From the NCBI GenBank assembly GCA_002694465.1, contig NZMG01000043.1, positions 1 to 64,000 on the forward strand: 64,000 bases of DNA, read 5' to 3'. A program made the translations under genes and the position numbers. The notes beneath the pieces are model-generated. The model was not told the DNA's origin, ran no database searches, and worked only from the letters and a program-made list of their open reading frames with translations. Source of the stretch: Flavobacteriaceae bacterium (GTDB lineage Bacteria > Bacteroidota > Bacteroidia > Flavobacteriales > Flavobacteriaceae). Below are positions 10,081-20,412 of the stretch, piece by piece. Within the stretch, counting starts at the first letter, position 1, and each line of letters begins with the position of its first letter.

Positions 10081-13000
10081 CTATTCTTCTAATCTAATGT
10101 CTAGTCCAAGACCTTTCAATTCATGCATAAGTACATTGAAAGATTCTGGTAATCCAGGCTCTGGCATCGATTCTCCTTTTACAATAGATTCGTATGTTTT
10201 TGCCCTTCCTACAACATCATCAGATTTAACCGTCAAAATTTCTCTTAATGTGCTTGAAGCTCCATAGGCCTCAAGTGCCCAAACTTCCATCTCTCCAAAA
10301 CGCTGACCTCCAAACTGAGCTTTACCACCCAATGGTTGTTGTGTAATAAGTGAGTATGGTCCAATAGAACGAGCGTGCATTTTATCATCTACCATGTGAC
10401 CTAATTTCAACATATAAATGATACCTACAGTTGCAGGCTGGTCGAAACGTTCTCCTGTTCCTCCGTCATATAAATAGGTATGCCCAAATCTTGGAATTCC
10501 TGCCTTATCGGTAAGCTCATTAATTTGGTCTAATGTAGCTCCATCGAAAATTGGAGTAGCATATTTTTGACCTAATTTTTGACCTGCCCATCCAAGCACA
10601 GTTTCATAAATCTGACCAATATTCATACGTGATGGTACACCAAGTGGATTCAATACAATATCTACCGGAGTTCCATCTTCTAAGAATGGCATATCCTCTT
10701 CACGAACAATACGTGCAACAATACCTTTGTTACCGTGACGTCCTGCCATTTTATCCCCTACTTTAAGTTTACGCTTTTTAGCAATATAAACTTTGGCAAG
10801 TTTTAAAATACCAGCAGGTAGTTCATCTCCTACAGAAATTGTAAATTTCTCACGACGTAAATTACCTTGAAGATCGTTTTCTTTAATCTTATAGTTATGC
10901 ATTAAATCTCTCACCAATACATTGGCATTATCATCTGTGGTCCATGTACCTCCTACTAAATGCGCATAATCATCAACGGCGTGAAGCATTTTTAAAGTGA
11001 ATTTCTTCCCTTTTGGGAATACAACTTCACCTAAGTCATTTGTCACACCTTGTGCAGTTTTACCGCCAACGATGTTAAACAACTTATCTACAAGCACCTC
11101 TTTTAATTCTTGGAATTTTGCTTCGTAGATTACCTCTAATTCTGAGATATCTTCTTTATCCTTGGCTCTCTTACGCTTATCTTTTATTGCTCTAGCAAAT
11201 AGCTTTTTATCAATTACTACACCACTTAATGATGGAGAAGCTTTTAAAGAAGCATCTTTAACATCACCTGCTTTATCACCAAAGATCGCACGCAATAGTT
11301 TTTCTTCAGGCGTAGGATCACTTTCTCCCTTTGGAGTAATTTTACCAATAAGAATATCACCAGGTTTCACCTCGGCTCCAATTCTTATCATTCCGCTTTC
11401 ATCCAGATCTTTGGTCGCTTCTTCAGAAACGTTTGGAATATCATTAGTTAATTCTTCGTTTCCTAACTTGGTATCACGAACATCCAACGAATATTCATCG
11501 ATATGGATTGAAGTAAAGATATCGTCTCTTACTACTTTTTCAGAAATTACAATCGCATCCTCAAAGTTATACCCTTTCCAAGGCATAAAGGCTACTTTCA
11601 TATTTCTACCAAGTGCCAATTCACCACTTTCGGTTGCATATCCTTGGCAAAGTACTTGTCCTTTAGAAACTCTATCCCCTTTTCTTACGATAGGTTTTAG
11701 GTTAATAGAAGTACTTTGGTTTGTCTTTCTGAATTTAATAAGGTTGTATGTTTTTGAATCACCATCAAAACTCACCATTTTTTCTTCTTTGGTACGATCG
11801 TACTTAATGGTAATTTTTTCGGCATCAACATATTCTACAACACCATTTCCTTCCGCATTTATTAATACTCTCGAATCTGAAGCAACTTGACGTTCAAGTC
11901 CTGTTCCAACAATAGGAGCATCGGCTCTTAATAAAGGTACCGCTTGACGCATCATATTCGATCCCATCAACGCACGGTTTGCATCATCATGTTCCAAGAA
12001 TGGAATCAGGGATGCCGAAATGGATGAAATCTGGTTCGGTGCAACGTCTGTATAATGAACCGTTTTAGGATCTACCACTGGGAAATCTCCTTCCATTCTA
12101 GCAATTACACGATCGGTATCGATAGTTCCATCATCCTTCAAAGGAATGTTGGCTTGTGCAATTAACTTTTCCTCTTCTTCTTCAGCTGAAAGATAAATAG
12201 GTTCGTTTTTCAAATCTATTTTACCATTCTCCACTTTACGATAAGGAGTTTCTATGAATCCTAAGTTATTCACCTTAGCAAAAACTGAAAGCGAAGAAAT
12301 AAGTCCAATGTTTGGACCTTCAGGAGTTTCAATAGGACATAACCTTCCGTAGTGCGTATAGTGAACATCACGTACCTCGAAACCAGCTCTTTCTCTGGAT
12401 AAACCTCCAGGTCCTAAAGCCGAAAGTCGACGTTTGTGAGTAATCTCTGCCAATGGATTGGTTTGATCCATAAACTGAGATAACTGGTTAGTACCAAAGA
12501 AGGAGTTAATTACCGAAGATAGTGTCTTCGCATTAATCAAATCGATAGGTGTGAATACTTCGTTATCACGAACATTCATACGTTCTCTAATGGTACGAGC
12601 CATACGAGCCAAACCAACACCAAACTGTTGTGATAATTGCTCACCTACGGTACGTACACGACGGTTACTAAGGTGATCGATATCATCGATTTCAGCTTTA
12701 GAGTTAATTAACTCAATTAAATATTTTACAATGGTAATGATATCTTCTTTGGTAAGCACTTGCTTATCCATTGCGATGTCAAGACCTAATTTTTTATTCA
12801 TTCTGTAACGTCCAACCTCACCCAAGTTATATCGTTGGTCGCTAAAGAAAAGCTTATGGATAATTCCACGAGCGGTTTCTTCATCTGGTGGTTCTGCGTT
12901 ACGTAATTGTCTATAGATATGTTCTACCGCTTCTTTTTCAGAATTGGTTGGATCCTTTTGAAGTGTATTATGAATAATTCCATAATCTGCTTGAAGAATA

Positions 13001-13893
13001 TCTTCTTTATGAAGAAGAATTGTTTTCGCACCAGCATCCAAAATCTCATCTAGGTGTTCTTTTTCAAGAACAGTATCTCTATCAAGAATAATTTCGTTAC
13101 GCTCAATAGAAACTACTTCCCCTGTATCTTCATCTACGAAGTCTTCATGCCAAGTTTTTAATACACGAGCCGCTAACTTACGCCCTAAGTATTTTTTAAG
13201 TCCTGTTTTTGATGCTTTTACTTCTTCTGCAAGATCAAATATTTCAAGAATATCTTTATCTCTTTCAAAGCCAATAGCACGGAAAAGTGTTGTAACAGGT
13301 AATTTTTTCTTTCTATCGATATAGGCATACATGACGCTATTGATATCGGTAGCAAATTCAATCCAAGAACCTTTAAAAGGAATTACTCTTGCTGAATATA
13401 GTTTGGTTCCATTCGCGTGGAAAGATTGTCCAAAGAAAACCCCTGGAGAACGGTGTAATTGTGAAACCACAACACGCTCTGCCCCATTAATTACAAATGT
13501 TCCGCTAGGTGTCATGTAGGGAATAGTCCCTAAATAAACATCTTGTACAATAGTTTCGAAATCTTCATGCTCCTCATCGGTACAATATAATTTCAATCTT
13601 GCTTTTAATGGAACACTATAGGTGAGTCCGCGCTCGATACATTCCTGAATGGAATACCTTGGAGGATCCACAAAGTAATCTAGGAATTCTAATACGAACT
13701 GGTTACGGGTATCGGTAATTGGGAAGTTTTCCAAGAAAGTCTTATAGAGACCTTCGTTACCTCTTTCTTCTGATTTGGTTTCCAGTTGGAAAAAATCTTG
13801 AAAGGATTTAATCTGGATATCCAAAAAGTCCGGGTAATCCGGCTTATTTTGTACAGAGGAAAAATTCAATCTTTCAGTTTGCGTTGCTGACAT
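10081..13893 (-). CDS. rpoB: DNA-directed RNA polymerase subunit beta
   Basis: This 1270-aa protein is the beta subunit that, with RpoC, forms the catalytic cleft and the rifampicin pocket. The rifampicin region is readable ([19 protein letters not shown], then [13 protein letters not shown]). The conserved C-terminal blocks [40 protein letters not shown] and the ending LGLDIRLEE are typical. The rifampicin segment looks wild-type: D, H, R and S are in the usual places. It follows rplL after 134 bp that hold a long hairpin. Confidence 0.99.
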   Translation of the reverse strand: MSATQTERLNFSSVQNKPDYPDFLDIQIKSFQDFFQLETKSEERGNEGLYKTFLENFPITDTRNQFVLEFLDYFVDPPRYSIQECIERGLTYSVPLKARLKLYCTDEEHEDFETIVQDVYLGTIPYMTPSGTFVINGAERVVVSQLHRSPGVFFGQSFHANGTKLYSARVIPFKGSWIEFATDINSVMYAYIDRKKKLPVTTLFRAIGFERDKDILEIFDLAEEVKASKTGLKKYLGRKLAARVLKTWHEDFVDEDTGEVVSIERNEIILDRDTVLEKEHLDEILDAGAKTILLHKEDILQADYGIIHNTLQKDPTNSEKEAVEHIYRQLRNAEPPDEETARGIIHKLFFSDQRYNLGEVGRYRMNKKLGLDIAMDKQVLTKEDIITIVKYLIELINSKAEIDDIDHLSNRRVRTVGEQLSQQFGVGLARMARTIRERMNVRDNEVFTPIDLINAKTLSSVINSFFGTNQLSQFMDQTNPLAEITHKRRLSALGPGGLSRERAGFEVRDVHYTHYGRLCPIETPEGPNIGLISSLSVFAKVNNLGFIETPYRKVENGKIDLKNEPIYLSAEEEEEKLIAQANIPLKDDGTIDTDRVIARMEGDFPVVDPKTVHYTDVAPNQISSISASLIPFLEHDDANRALMGSNMMRQAVPLLRADAPIVGTGLERQVASDSRVLINAEGNGVVEYVDAEKITIKYDRTKEEKMVSFDGDSKTYNLIKFRKTNQSTSINLKPIVRKGDRVSKGQVLCQGYATESGELALGRNMKVAFMPWKGYNFEDAIVISEKVVRDDIFTSIHIDEYSLDVRDTKLGNEELTNDIPNVSEEATKDLDESGMIRIGAEVKPGDILIGKITPKGESDPTPEEKLLRAIFGDKAGDVKDASLKASPSLSGVVIDKKLFARAIKDKRKRAKDKEDISELEVIYEAKFQELKEVLVDKLFNIVGGKTAQGVTNDLGEVVFPKGKKFTLKMLHAVDDYAHLVGGTWTTDDNANVLVRDLMHNYKIKENDLQGNLRREKFTISVGDELPAGILKLAKVYIAKKRKLKVGDKMAGRHGNKGIVARIVREEDMPFLEDGTPVDIVLNPLGVPSRMNIGQIYETVLGWAGQKLGQKYATPIFDGATLDQINELTDKAGIPRFGHTYLYDGGTGERFDQPATVGIIYMLKLGHMVDDKMHARSIGPYSLITQQPLGGKAQFGGQRFGEMEVWALEAYGASSTLREILTVKSDDVVGRAKTYESIVKGESMPEPGLPESFNVLMHELKGLGLDIRLEE

Positions 13894-13968
13894 CTATGGA
13901 TGGAATTTTAATTAAAATAAAATAGTTTTTGTGTATGCTGAAATTGAAAACCTTTATATACACAAAAT

Positions 13969-14005
13969 GGTTTAGGTCTTAACCGCCTTGGCAAAGACCT
14001 AAACC
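13969..14005 (-). other. Hairpin in the rplL-rpoB gap, possible attenuator or processing site
   Basis: Arms GGTTTAGGTCTT (13969-13980) and AAGACCTAAACC (13994-14005) are perfectly complementary over 12 bp with a 13-nt loop. No U-tract follows on the minus strand, so complete termination is unlikely. In Escherichia coli the rplL-rpoB gap holds an attenuator and an RNase III site that lower rpoBC expression relative to ribosomal proteins; a similar role here is inferred from position. Confidence 0.55.
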
Positions 14006-14027
14006 TTAAGGTTTGGAATGAAGAGGC

Positions 14028-14405
14028 TTACTTAAGCTCAACCTCTGCTCCAGCTTCTTCTAACTGAGCTTTTAAAGCCTCAGCTTCGTCTTTAGCTACA
14101 CCTTCTTTGATTGGTGAAGGAGCATTATCAACTAAATCTTTTGCATCTTTAAGACCAGCACCAGTTAATTCTTTAACTAGTTTTACTACTGCTAATTTTG
14201 AAGCACCAGCGGCTTTAAGGATTACATCAAATTCTGATTGTTCTTCAGCGGCGTCACCACCAGCTGCGGCACCACCAGCAGCAACAGCAACAGCTGCAGC
14301 AGCAGGCTCGATACCATACTCGTCTTTTAATATAGTAGCTAACTCGTTAACTTCTTTTACAGTTAGGTTAACCAATTTTTCTGCGAAATCTTTTAAATCT
14401 GCCAT
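14028..14405 (-). CDS. rplL: 50S ribosomal protein L7/L12
   Basis: The 125-aa acidic stalk protein recruits translation GTPases to the ribosome. It shows the N-terminal dimerisation helix ([18 protein letters not shown]), an Ala/Gly-rich hinge around residues 35-52, and the C-terminal domain with [25 protein letters not shown] and [13 protein letters not shown]. The length is normal. It follows rplJ with a 58-bp gap, as in almost all bacteria. Confidence 0.98.
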   Translation of the reverse strand: MADLKDFAEKLVNLTVKEVNELATILKDEYGIEPAAAAVAVAAGGAAAGGDAAEEQSEFDVILKAAGASKLAVVKLVKELTGAGLKDAKDLVDNAPSPIKEGVAKDEAEALKAQLEEAGAEVELK

Positions 14406-14463
14406 TTTCTATCGTTTTAAGTGTATTTTAATTTATATAATTTAATTAGTGCAATAATTTAAG

Positions 14464-14985
14464 TTACCCTTCTCTTTCTGAAAGGGTTTTAACAATACCT
14501 GCAATAGTTCCTCCACTACTCTTAAGAGCAGAGATAACATTCTTAGCAGGCGATTGAAGCAATGCAATGATGTCTCCAATAAGCTCTTCTTTAGATTTAA
14601 TATCTACAAGAGCATCTAATTGGTTATCACCAATATAAATTGCCTCTTCAATGAAAGCTCCTTTTAATAAAGGCTTATCAGATTTTTTTCTGAATTCCTT
14701 GATTACTTTAGCAGGTGCATTACTTGCTTCTGCAATCATAATAGAAGTATTTCCTTTAAGCACATTGGTTAACTCACCAAAATCTTTTTCGGAACTTTCC
14801 ATTGCTTTTGCTAGCAATGTGTTTTTAACCACATTTAGCTTTACGCCAGCTTTAAAGCAAGCACGACGTAGGTTCGAAGTTGAATCTGCATCAAGACCTG
14901 AAATATCTGCCAAATAAATGGTAGAATTTTCAGCAAGCTGTGCAGTTAACTGTTCAATTACTAATGATTTTTCTTCTCTAGTCAT
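14464..14985 (-). CDS. rplJ: 50S ribosomal protein L10
   Basis: This 173-aa protein is the base of the L7/L12 stalk. The N-terminus MTREEKSLVIEQL, the YLADISGLDADSTSNLRR segment and the FRKKSDKPLLKGAFIE region are characteristic. Only 15 bp separate it from rplA, so there is no room for an enterobacterial-type rplJ leader; any L10 autoregulation would have to act elsewhere. Confidence 0.97.
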   Translation of the reverse strand: MTREEKSLVIEQLTAQLAENSTIYLADISGLDADSTSNLRRACFKAGVKLNVVKNTLLAKAMESSEKDFGELTNVLKGNTSIMIAEASNAPAKVIKEFRKKSDKPLLKGAFIEEAIYIGDNQLDALVDIKSKEELIGDIIALLQSPAKNVISALKSSGGTIAGIVKTLSEREG

Positions 14986-15000
14986 AATTTTACAATATTA

Positions 15001-15696
15001 CTACTCAGCAAATCTTTTAGAGTCTATTTCAACACTAGGGCTCATAGTACTAGACATATAAATGCTCTTAATGTAAACTCCTTTTGCAGCCTGAGGCTTC
15101 AATTTTACTAAAGTTGTTATTAATTCTCTTGCGTTTCCAGCAATTTTATCTGCATCGAAAGATGCTTTCCCAATTGCGGCATGAACGATTCCAGTTTTAT
15201 CAACTTTAAAGTCGATTTTACCAGACTTCACATCAGAAACTGCTTTAGCAACGTCCATTGTTACAGTACCAGTTTTTGGGTTTGGCATAAGACCACGAGG
15301 CCCTAATACTCGTCCTAAAGGACCTAATTTTCCCATAACACTTGGCATGGTAACGATAACGTCAACATCTGTCCAACCTCCTTTAATTTTATCGAGGTAC
15401 TCGTCTAATCCAACAAAATCTGCTCCTGCTTCTTTAGCCTCAGCTTCCTTATCTGGAGTAACTAATGCTAAAACTTTTACATCTTTACCTGTTCCGTGAG
15501 GAAGGGTTACCACACCACGAACCATTTGATTCGCTTTACGAGGGTCTACATTAAGACGTACAGCAAGGTCCACAGACGCATCAAAATTTGCGTTGGTGAT
15601 CTCTTTTACTAAAGCGGAAGCTTCTGCAATAGAATAAGTCTTATTAGACTCTACTTTTGCACTTGCTTCTTTTTGCTTTTTTGTTAATCTTGCCAT
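15001..15696 (-). CDS. rplA: 50S ribosomal protein L1
   Basis: This 231-aa two-domain rRNA-binding protein forms the L1 stalk at the tRNA exit side. Typical features are the MARLTKKQK start, [35 protein letters not shown], and [28 protein letters not shown]. It lies 20 bp after rplK, the usual L11-L1 pair. I saw no obvious mimic of the L1 rRNA site in the rplK leader. Confidence 0.98.
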   Translation of the reverse strand: MARLTKKQKEASAKVESNKTYSIAEASALVKEITNANFDASVDLAVRLNVDPRKANQMVRGVVTLPHGTGKDVKVLALVTPDKEAEAKEAGADFVGLDEYLDKIKGGWTDVDVIVTMPSVMGKLGPLGRVLGPRGLMPNPKTGTVTMDVAKAVSDVKSGKIDFKVDKTGIVHAAIGKASFDADKIAGNARELITTLVKLKPQAAKGVYIKSIYMSSTMSPSVEIDSKRFAE

Positions 15697-15716
15697 TTTT
15701 TAGATTCTTTTCTTGA

Positions 15717-16154
15717 TTAAAAAGGTGCGCTACCTTTAATTTTAACTCCCATAGAACGTGCAGTTCCTGCTACCATTTTCATGGCAGATTCAATAGTGAA
15801 TGCATTTAAATCTGGCATCTTGTCTTCTGCAATAGCTTTAACTTGATCCCAAGAAATAGTAGCAACCTTCTTCACATGTGGTTCTCCAGAGCCCTTTTTG
15901 GTTTTCGCAGCTTCTAAAATTTGTACCGCAGCTGGAGGAGTTTTAATAACAAAGTCGAAAGACTTGTCCTTATAAACTGTAATCGCAACTGGCAATACTT
16001 TTCCTTGCTTGTCCTGAGTTCTAGCATTAAACTGCTTACAGAATTCCATAATGTTAACTCCTGCAGCACCTAAAGCTGGTCCTACTGGTGGAGAGGGATT
16101 AGCCGCTCCTCCGCGAACTTGCAACTTTACTACTTTACTTACTTCTTTTGCCAT
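15717..16154 (-). CDS. rplK: 50S ribosomal protein L11
   Basis: This 145-aa protein binds the GTPase-associated centre of 23S rRNA. The proline-rich N-terminus ([30 protein letters not shown]) and the C-terminal RNA-binding domain ([24 protein letters not shown]) are plain. It follows nusG after about 70 bp on the same strand. Confidence 0.98.
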   Translation of the reverse strand: MAKEVSKVVKLQVRGGAANPSPPVGPALGAAGVNIMEFCKQFNARTQDKQGKVLPVAITVYKDKSFDFVIKTPPAAVQILEAAKTKKGSGEPHVKKVATISWDQVKAIAEDKMPDLNAFTIESAMKMVAGTARSMGVKIKGSAPF

Positions 16155-16224
16155 TTTCTAAAATTTAAAAATTGGTTTTTCAAATGTGGAAGCCTAAGAA
16201 AAAACCTTTTATATAGCGTAACAA

Positions 16225-16779
16225 TTAAACTTTCTCTACTTGCATATAACTTAATTCTAATGGAGTTTTTCTTCCGAAAATTTTAACCATTACCTCAAGC
16301 TTACGCTTTTCTTCATTAATCTTTTCAACCGTACCATTAAATCCATTGAACGGTCCATCAATAACTTTTACTGTTTCCCCAATAACATAAGGGATATTTA
16401 TATTATCATCTTGAACAGCTAATTCATCAACCTTACCTAACATTCTGTTCACTTCCGCTTGACGAAGCGGCACAGGATCTCCTCCTTTGGTTTCTCCCAA
16501 AAATCCAATAACACCATTAATAGAACGAATAATGTGAGGAATTTCCCCTGCTAAAGTTGCCTGAATCATGATATATCCAGGAAAATAAACACGCTCCTTA
16601 TTAATTTTTTTACCGTTACGGATTTGAATTACTTTTTCAGTAGGTACTAAAACTTGTTCTATATAGTCTTGCAAGTCTAATCGGGTAATTTCAGACTCGA
16701 TATAAGATTTAATCTTATTTTCTTGCCCGCTTACCGAACGAACCACATACCACTTTTTTGTACTTTTAGTTTCAGTCAT
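16225..16779 (-). CDS. nusG: Transcription termination/antitermination factor NusG
   Basis: At 184 aa this has standard NusG architecture: the NGN domain (KKWYVVRSVSGQENKIKSYI; VYFPGYIMIQ) and a C-terminal KOW domain around residues 130-175 (GETVKVIDGPFNGFNGTVEKI). It binds the RNA polymerase clamp and couples transcription to pausing, termination and ribosomes. It lies 11 bp downstream of secE in the conserved secE-nusG pair. Confidence 0.98.
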   Translation of the reverse strand: MTETKSTKKWYVVRSVSGQENKIKSYIESEITRLDLQDYIEQVLVPTEKVIQIRNGKKINKERVYFPGYIMIQATLAGEIPHIIRSINGVIGFLGETKGGDPVPLRQAEVNRMLGKVDELAVQDDNINIPYVIGETVKVIDGPFNGFNGTVEKINEEKRKLEVMVKIFGRKTPLELSYMQVEKV

Positions 16780-16790
16780 TCCTTATTTAC

Positions 16791-16979
16791 TTAGGATTTA
16801 ATCCATTGAAAATATTGCCCTACCATTTTACTAAAAACAGTATCAATCCCCCATATAGCCAAAGCTAAAACAACAGAAAATACAGCCACCACAACAGTAA
16901 GACGCTGCGCCTCTGTCCATGTAGTCCAAGTCACATGATTTCTAAGCTCGTTATAAGATTCTTTGATGTAGTTAATCAT
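16791..16979 (-). CDS. secE: Preprotein translocase subunit SecE
   Basis: This is the short single-spanning SecE of 62 aa. The N-terminal amphipathic helix (YIKESYNELRNHVTWTTW) is followed by one membrane segment at about residues 28-50. SecE clamps the SecY channel. Its place between tRNA-Trp and nusG is the standard bacterial order. Confidence 0.96.
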   Translation of the reverse strand: MINYIKESYNELRNHVTWTTWTEAQRLTVVVAVFSVVLALAIWGIDTVFSKMVGQYFQWIKS

Positions 16980-17023
16980 ATTCTTTATTTTAAGTACTCA
17001 GCTTTGAGAGTTCTGTTCCAGAG

Positions 17024-17096
17024 CACGGGTTGAGAGACTCGAACTCCCGACACCTGGTTTTGGAGACCAGTGCTCTACCAACTGAGCTAAACCCGT
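17024..17096 (-). tRNA. trnW: tRNA-Trp (anticodon CCA)
   Basis: A full cloverleaf can be folded on the minus strand: acceptor ACGGGTT/AACCCGT with discriminator G, D arm with AGTTGG, anticodon loop CTCCAAA giving CCA, and the T loop TTCGAGT. The 3' CCA is not encoded. It lies between tuf and secE. Confidence 0.97.
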
Positions 17097-17106
17097 AACA
17101 AAAGTC

Positions 17107-17133
17107 AAGGCGTCCTGCAAAACAAGACACCTT
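17107..17133 (-). other. Hairpin between tuf and tRNA-Trp
   Basis: On the minus strand AAGGTGTC pairs with GACGCCTT over 8 bp (one G-U pair) around a loop of about 11 nt. It lies just past the tuf stop and 11 nt before the tRNA, and may help tRNA 5' processing or partial termination. Confidence 0.4.
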
Positions 17134-17156
17134 TTAGACTTTTATTTAAATTTTAT

Positions 17157-18344
17157 TTAATCTAAAATTTCAGTTACCTGACCAGCACCCACCGTTCTAC
17201 CACCTTCACGGATAGCAAAACGCAAACCAACAGTCATTGCGATAGGCTGGATAAGATCTACAGTAATAGTTAAGTTATCACCTGGCATTACCATTTCAAC
17301 TCCATCAGGAAGATTAATATTTCCAGTTACGTCTGTTGTACGAACGTAAAATTGTGGACGGTAGTTGTTATGGAATGGAGTGTGACGTCCACCTTCTTCT
17401 TTCTTAAGAACATATACCTCAGCTTTAAATTTAGCGTGCGGCTTTACAGAACCTGGCTTAACAATAACCATTCCTCTTCTAATATCGGTTTTCTCGATAC
17501 CTCTTAAAAGAATACCTACGTTATCTCCAGCTTCTCCTCTATCAAGAATTTTACGGAACATTTCAACTCCAGTAATGGTAGAAGATAATTTTTCTGCTCC
17601 CATTCCAATAATATCTACAGCATCTCCAGTATTAGCAACTCCAGTTTCGATACGACCAGTAGCAACTGTTCCACGACCTGTAATTGAGAATACATCTTCA
17701 ATTGGCATCAAGAAAGGCTTATCAACTTCACGAAGAGGCTCTTCAATCCAAGAATCTACAGCTTCCATTAATTCCATTACAGTATCAACCCATTTTTGCT
17801 CACCGTTCAATGCTCCTAAAGCAGAACCTTGAATTACAGGACCGTTATCACCATCATACTCATAAAAGTTTAATAGGTCACGGATTTCCATTTCAACAAG
17901 CTCTAAAAGCTCAGGATCATCCACCATATCAACTTTGTTCATAAAAACAACAATACGAGGAATACCAACTTGACGTCCTAATAGGATGTGCTCACGAGTT
18001 TGTGGCATAGGACCATCTGTAGCAGCAACCACAAGGATAGCACCGTCCATTTGAGCAGCACCAGTAACCATGTTCTTTACGTAATCCGCGTGACCTGGAC
18101 AGTCAACGTGAGCGTAGTGACGGTTAGCTGTTTGATATTCTACGTGTGAAGAGTTAATAGTAATACCTCTTTCTTTTTCTTCCGGAGCATTATCAATTTG
18201 ATCAAAAGATCTAGCTTCTGAAAAACCAGCATCTGCCATTACTTTTGTAATTGCAGCAGTCAAAGTTGTTTTACCGTGATCAACGTGACCGATAGTACCT
18301 ACGTTTAAGTGGGGTTTAGACCGATCGAAAGTTTCTTTTGCCAT
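17157..18344 (-). CDS. tuf: Translation elongation factor Tu
   Basis: This 395-aa GTPase delivers aminoacyl-tRNA to the ribosome. Motifs: P-loop GHVDHGKT at residues 19-26, effector RGITI, DCPGH and NKVD, followed by beta-barrel domains II and III ending VTEILD. Four tRNA genes lie upstream and tRNA-Trp downstream on the same strand, so the mRNA is probably processed from a mixed tRNA-tuf transcript, a layout common in Bacteroidota. No second tuf is in the window. Confidence 0.99.
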   Translation of the reverse strand: MAKETFDRSKPHLNVGTIGHVDHGKTTLTAAITKVMADAGFSEARSFDQIDNAPEEKERGITINSSHVEYQTANRHYAHVDCPGHADYVKNMVTGAAQMDGAILVVAATDGPMPQTREHILLGRQVGIPRIVVFMNKVDMVDDPELLELVEMEIRDLLNFYEYDGDNGPVIQGSALGALNGEQKWVDTVMELMEAVDSWIEEPLREVDKPFLMPIEDVFSITGRGTVATGRIETGVANTGDAVDIIGMGAEKLSSTITGVEMFRKILDRGEAGDNVGILLRGIEKTDIRRGMVIVKPGSVKPHAKFKAEVYVLKKEEGGRHTPFHNNYRPQFYVRTTDVTGNINLPDGVEMVMPGDNLTITVDLIQPIAMTVGLRFAIREGGRTVGAGQVTEILD

Positions 18345-18398
18345 TTGTATTAAGTTTAATCTTAGTTATATATTAGTGTTCAATTATAAACGAATTTG

Positions 18399-18470
<72 letters not shown>

Positions 18471-18533
18471 GTAAAGTATTTTTTTCTACTCCTTACAAAA
18501 AGGAAGAGATTCCTGCCTTCGCAGAGAATATTG

Positions 18534-18606
18534 AGCGGGAGACCGGGTTCGAACCGGCGACATTCAGCTTGGAAGGCTGACGCTCTACCAACTGAGCTAC
18601 TCCCGC
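18534..18606 (-). tRNA. trnG: tRNA-Gly (anticodon TCC)
   Basis: Acceptor arms GCGGGAG/CTCCCGC pair perfectly. The anticodon loop CTTCCAA gives TCC, and the T loop is TTCGAAC. The length is 73 nt and CCA is not encoded. Confidence 0.97.
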
Positions 18607-18748
18607 TTTTTTTCCTGAAAAACATCAAGAATTGGTTATCAATATTTCAATACATTTATTAGAATATTTTTTCTAAAAATGCGTGCAAAGATAATGATAA
18701 ATCACTAGCCTGCAAAATCTTAATGCAACTATTTTTTTGCATTAAAAA

Positions 18749-18834
18749 TGGTGGGGAGAGCAGGATTCGAACCTGCGAAGTCGTAAAACAACAGAGTTAC
18801 AGTCTGTCCTCGTTGGCCGCTTGAGTATCTCCCC
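18749..18834 (-). tRNA. trnY: tRNA-Tyr (anticodon GTA), CCA encoded
   Basis: This is a class II tRNA with a long variable arm. Acceptor GGGGAGA pairs with TCTCCCC, discriminator A. The anticodon loop CTGTAAC gives GTA, and the T loop is TTCGAAT. Unlike the other four tRNAs here, the 3' CCA is encoded (18751-18749). Confidence 0.97.
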
Positions 18835-18872
18835 AATGCAATAATCTGCACTACTTTAATGAACTTTAAAAG

Positions 18873-18946
18873 AGCCGATGGAGGGACTCGAACCCACGAC
18901 CTGCTGATTACAAATCAGCTGCTCTAGCCAGCTGAGCTACATCGGC
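18873..18946 (-). tRNA. trnT: tRNA-Thr (anticodon TGT)
   Basis: Acceptor GCCGATG/CATCGGC pairs perfectly. The anticodon loop TTTGTAA gives TGT, and the T loop is TTCGAGT. The length is 74 nt with no encoded CCA. It is the first gene of the tRNA-tuf-rpoBC unit. Confidence 0.97.
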
Positions 18947-18976
18947 TTTTATGTCTTTTTAACACTAAAATTTAGC

Positions 18977-19007
18977 ATAAAAAAGTCCGCTATTTCTAAC
19001 GGACTGC
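18977..19007 (-). terminator. Intrinsic terminator of the rpsU-xerC-hpf group
   Basis: On the minus strand AGTCCG (19005-19000) pairs with CGGACT (18989-18984) and is followed by a run of T. It lies about 50 nt after the hpf stop. Its upstream arm overlaps the predicted start site of the tRNA-tuf promoter. Confidence 0.75.
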
Positions 19008-19014
19008 AAATGTA
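19007..19014 (-). promoter_or_regulatory. Predicted -7 element of the tRNA-tuf-rpoBC unit
   Basis: The minus strand reads TACATTTG, matching TAnnTTTG. Transcription would begin near 19000-19003, about 55 nt before tRNA-Thr(TGT). A transcript starting there would lack most of the 5' arm of the hpf terminator hairpin. Confidence 0.45.
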
Positions 19015-19057
19015 TATAAATATTTGTTTCTAAAAAATCTTTTTCAAAAAAAATCTT

Positions 19058-19360
19058 TTATAAATATGCTCTTTGTTTTTGCTTTCTTTTTTTTAGCTGC
19101 CTTTCGAGAGATTGTACACATTCGTCGGTGCCTTCTTCAAAGGTTTTGGCTTCTTTTTTTACAATTAAATCATCGCCAGGGACACTTAATAAAACCTCTA
19201 CTGTTTTATTTTCCTTTTCACTTGTTTTTTGAACTTTCAGAAAAACATCTGCATAAATTATTTTGTCATAAAACTGTTCTAATTTTGCTAATCTTTTTTC
19301 GATAAAGTTTACAAGCTTAATGTCTGCAACAAAATTGGGGGTTTGAATGTTTACTTTCAT
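19058..19360 (-). CDS. hpf: Ribosome hibernation-promoting factor, short HPF/RaiA type
   Basis: This 100-aa protein matches the S30AE/HPF fold: MKVNIQTPNF, then LVNFIEKRLAKLEQFYDKI, a central beta strand, and a basic tail (LERQLKKRKQKQRAYL). HPF binds the small subunit in stationary phase and blocks tRNA and mRNA sites. The long-form C-terminal dimerisation domain is absent. It lies 41 bp downstream of a xerC-type recombinase gene, an order seen in many Bacteroidota. Confidence 0.92.
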   Translation of the reverse strand: MKVNIQTPNFVADIKLVNFIEKRLAKLEQFYDKIIYADVFLKVQKTSEKENKTVEVLLSVPGDDLIVKKEAKTFEEGTDECVQSLERQLKKRKQKQRAYL

Positions 19361-19401
19361 CTGTTACTTTTTTTCTGTTAATAAATAGGTCTATTAAAAA
19401 G

Positions 19402-20298
19402 TTACTCTTTTCTAGAGTTTCTGGGGTGTGCATTTTGGTAAACCTTTTTTAATTGTACTATACTATTATGAGTATACACTTGTGTTGATGCCAAACTTGC
19501 GTGCCCAAGTAACTCTTTTACTGCATTTAAATCTGCTCCTTCGTTAAGAAGGTGGGTTGCGAAAGAATGTCTTAAGATGTGTGGGCTCTTCTTAATCTTT
19601 TCTGATGCTTTACTAAAGTATGAATTTATAATTCGGTACACAAACGTTTCATATATTTTAACTCCTTTTTTGGAAAGTAATAAAAACGGTGTGTCTTTAA
19701 TGCATTCTAAACGTGCACGCACTTGCAAATATTGCTCTATAGAAACTACCAAAGATGATATAAGCGGAATGATTCTTTCCTTGTTTCGCTTTCCTAAAAC
19801 CTTTATTGTTTTTTGAGCTAAAGAAACATCAGATACTTTTAAATTTACCAATTCTGCACGCCGCATACCAGTGGCATAAAACAACTCTACTATAAGTTTA
19901 TTGCGCAGCCCTTCAAACCCTTCTTCATGCGATAGCAATTCAATTACTTCGTTTATTTCTTTTTCTGAAAAAGGAACTTGTAGTTTTGAAGTGGTTTTTA
20001 AAGATTTGTGCTTTACTAGTGGATTCTCTTTAATTTGTTGCGTCTTCAATAAAAATTTGTAGTAAGTTTTTAAAGAGGACATTTTTCGGTTTATAGTTCT
20101 ATTGGAAATTCCACTATCGACCAAACTTACTATCCAACTTCGTATTACACTATAGTTTACCTTTTTTATAGTATGGTAGTCATATTTAGCTGAAGCAAAC
20201 GCCAAAAAGGTCTCTAAATCTTTAAGGTAGGCCGTAACGGTATGCTTAGAATAATTTTTTTCTAAAGTAAGATAATCTGTGAAATCTTTAAACGGCAT
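19402..20298 (-). CDS. xerC: Tyrosine recombinase, XerC type
   Basis: The 298-aa protein has the N-terminal SAM-like core-binding domain (residues 1-85) and a catalytic domain with all six expected residues: R146 (GMRRAEL), K170, H240 and R243 (HILRHSF), H266 (LGHAS) and the nucleophile Y275 (QVYTH). The length and the invariant setting between rpsU and hpf point to the chromosome-dimer-resolution recombinase rather than a mobile integrase. The partner XerD and the dif site are not in this window. Confidence 0.92.
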   Translation of the reverse strand: MPFKDFTDYLTLEKNYSKHTVTAYLKDLETFLAFASAKYDYHTIKKVNYSVIRSWIVSLVDSGISNRTINRKMSSLKTYYKFLLKTQQIKENPLVKHKSLKTTSKLQVPFSEKEINEVIELLSHEEGFEGLRNKLIVELFYATGMRRAELVNLKVSDVSLAQKTIKVLGKRNKERIIPLISSLVVSIEQYLQVRARLECIKDTPFLLLSKKGVKIYETFVYRIINSYFSKASEKIKKSPHILRHSFATHLLNEGADLNAVKELLGHASLASTQVYTHNSIVQLKKVYQNAHPRNSRKE

Positions 20299-20350
20299 TC
20301 AGAAGGTTAAAAGTTCAAGGTTAAAGTTACAATAAATGAGGATAGATAAC

Positions 20351-20391
20351 ATAAAAAAATCCGCTGAAACATTTGCTGCTCCAGCGGATTT
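20351..20391 (-). terminator. Intrinsic terminator of rpsU
   Basis: Arms AAATCCGCTG (20357-20366) and CAGCGGATTT (20382-20391) pair over 10 bp with a 15-nt loop. The minus strand continues into seven T residues. It ends the rpsU transcript before xerC. Confidence 0.8.
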
Positions 20392-20412
20392 ATAAATTAT
20401 TAAAACTGAATA

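Noticed and set aside
11162..11890. Plus-strand open frame of 242 codons opposite rpoB
   Set aside because: It is a shadow of rpoB on the other strand. It has no promoter or known motif, and the rpoB frame is certain.
14107..14445. Plus-strand open frame opposite rplL
   Set aside because: Its Ala/Pro-rich translation is the mirror of the rplL hinge codons; rplL is certain.
17157..18344. EF-G or SelB instead of EF-Tu
   Set aside because: The length, motif set and genome position match EF-Tu; EF-G is much longer and SelB has an extra C-terminal domain.
19402..20298. Integrase of a mobile element
   Set aside because: The recombinase lies in the conserved rpsU-xerC-hpf setting and has no attachment site, cargo or repeats around it.
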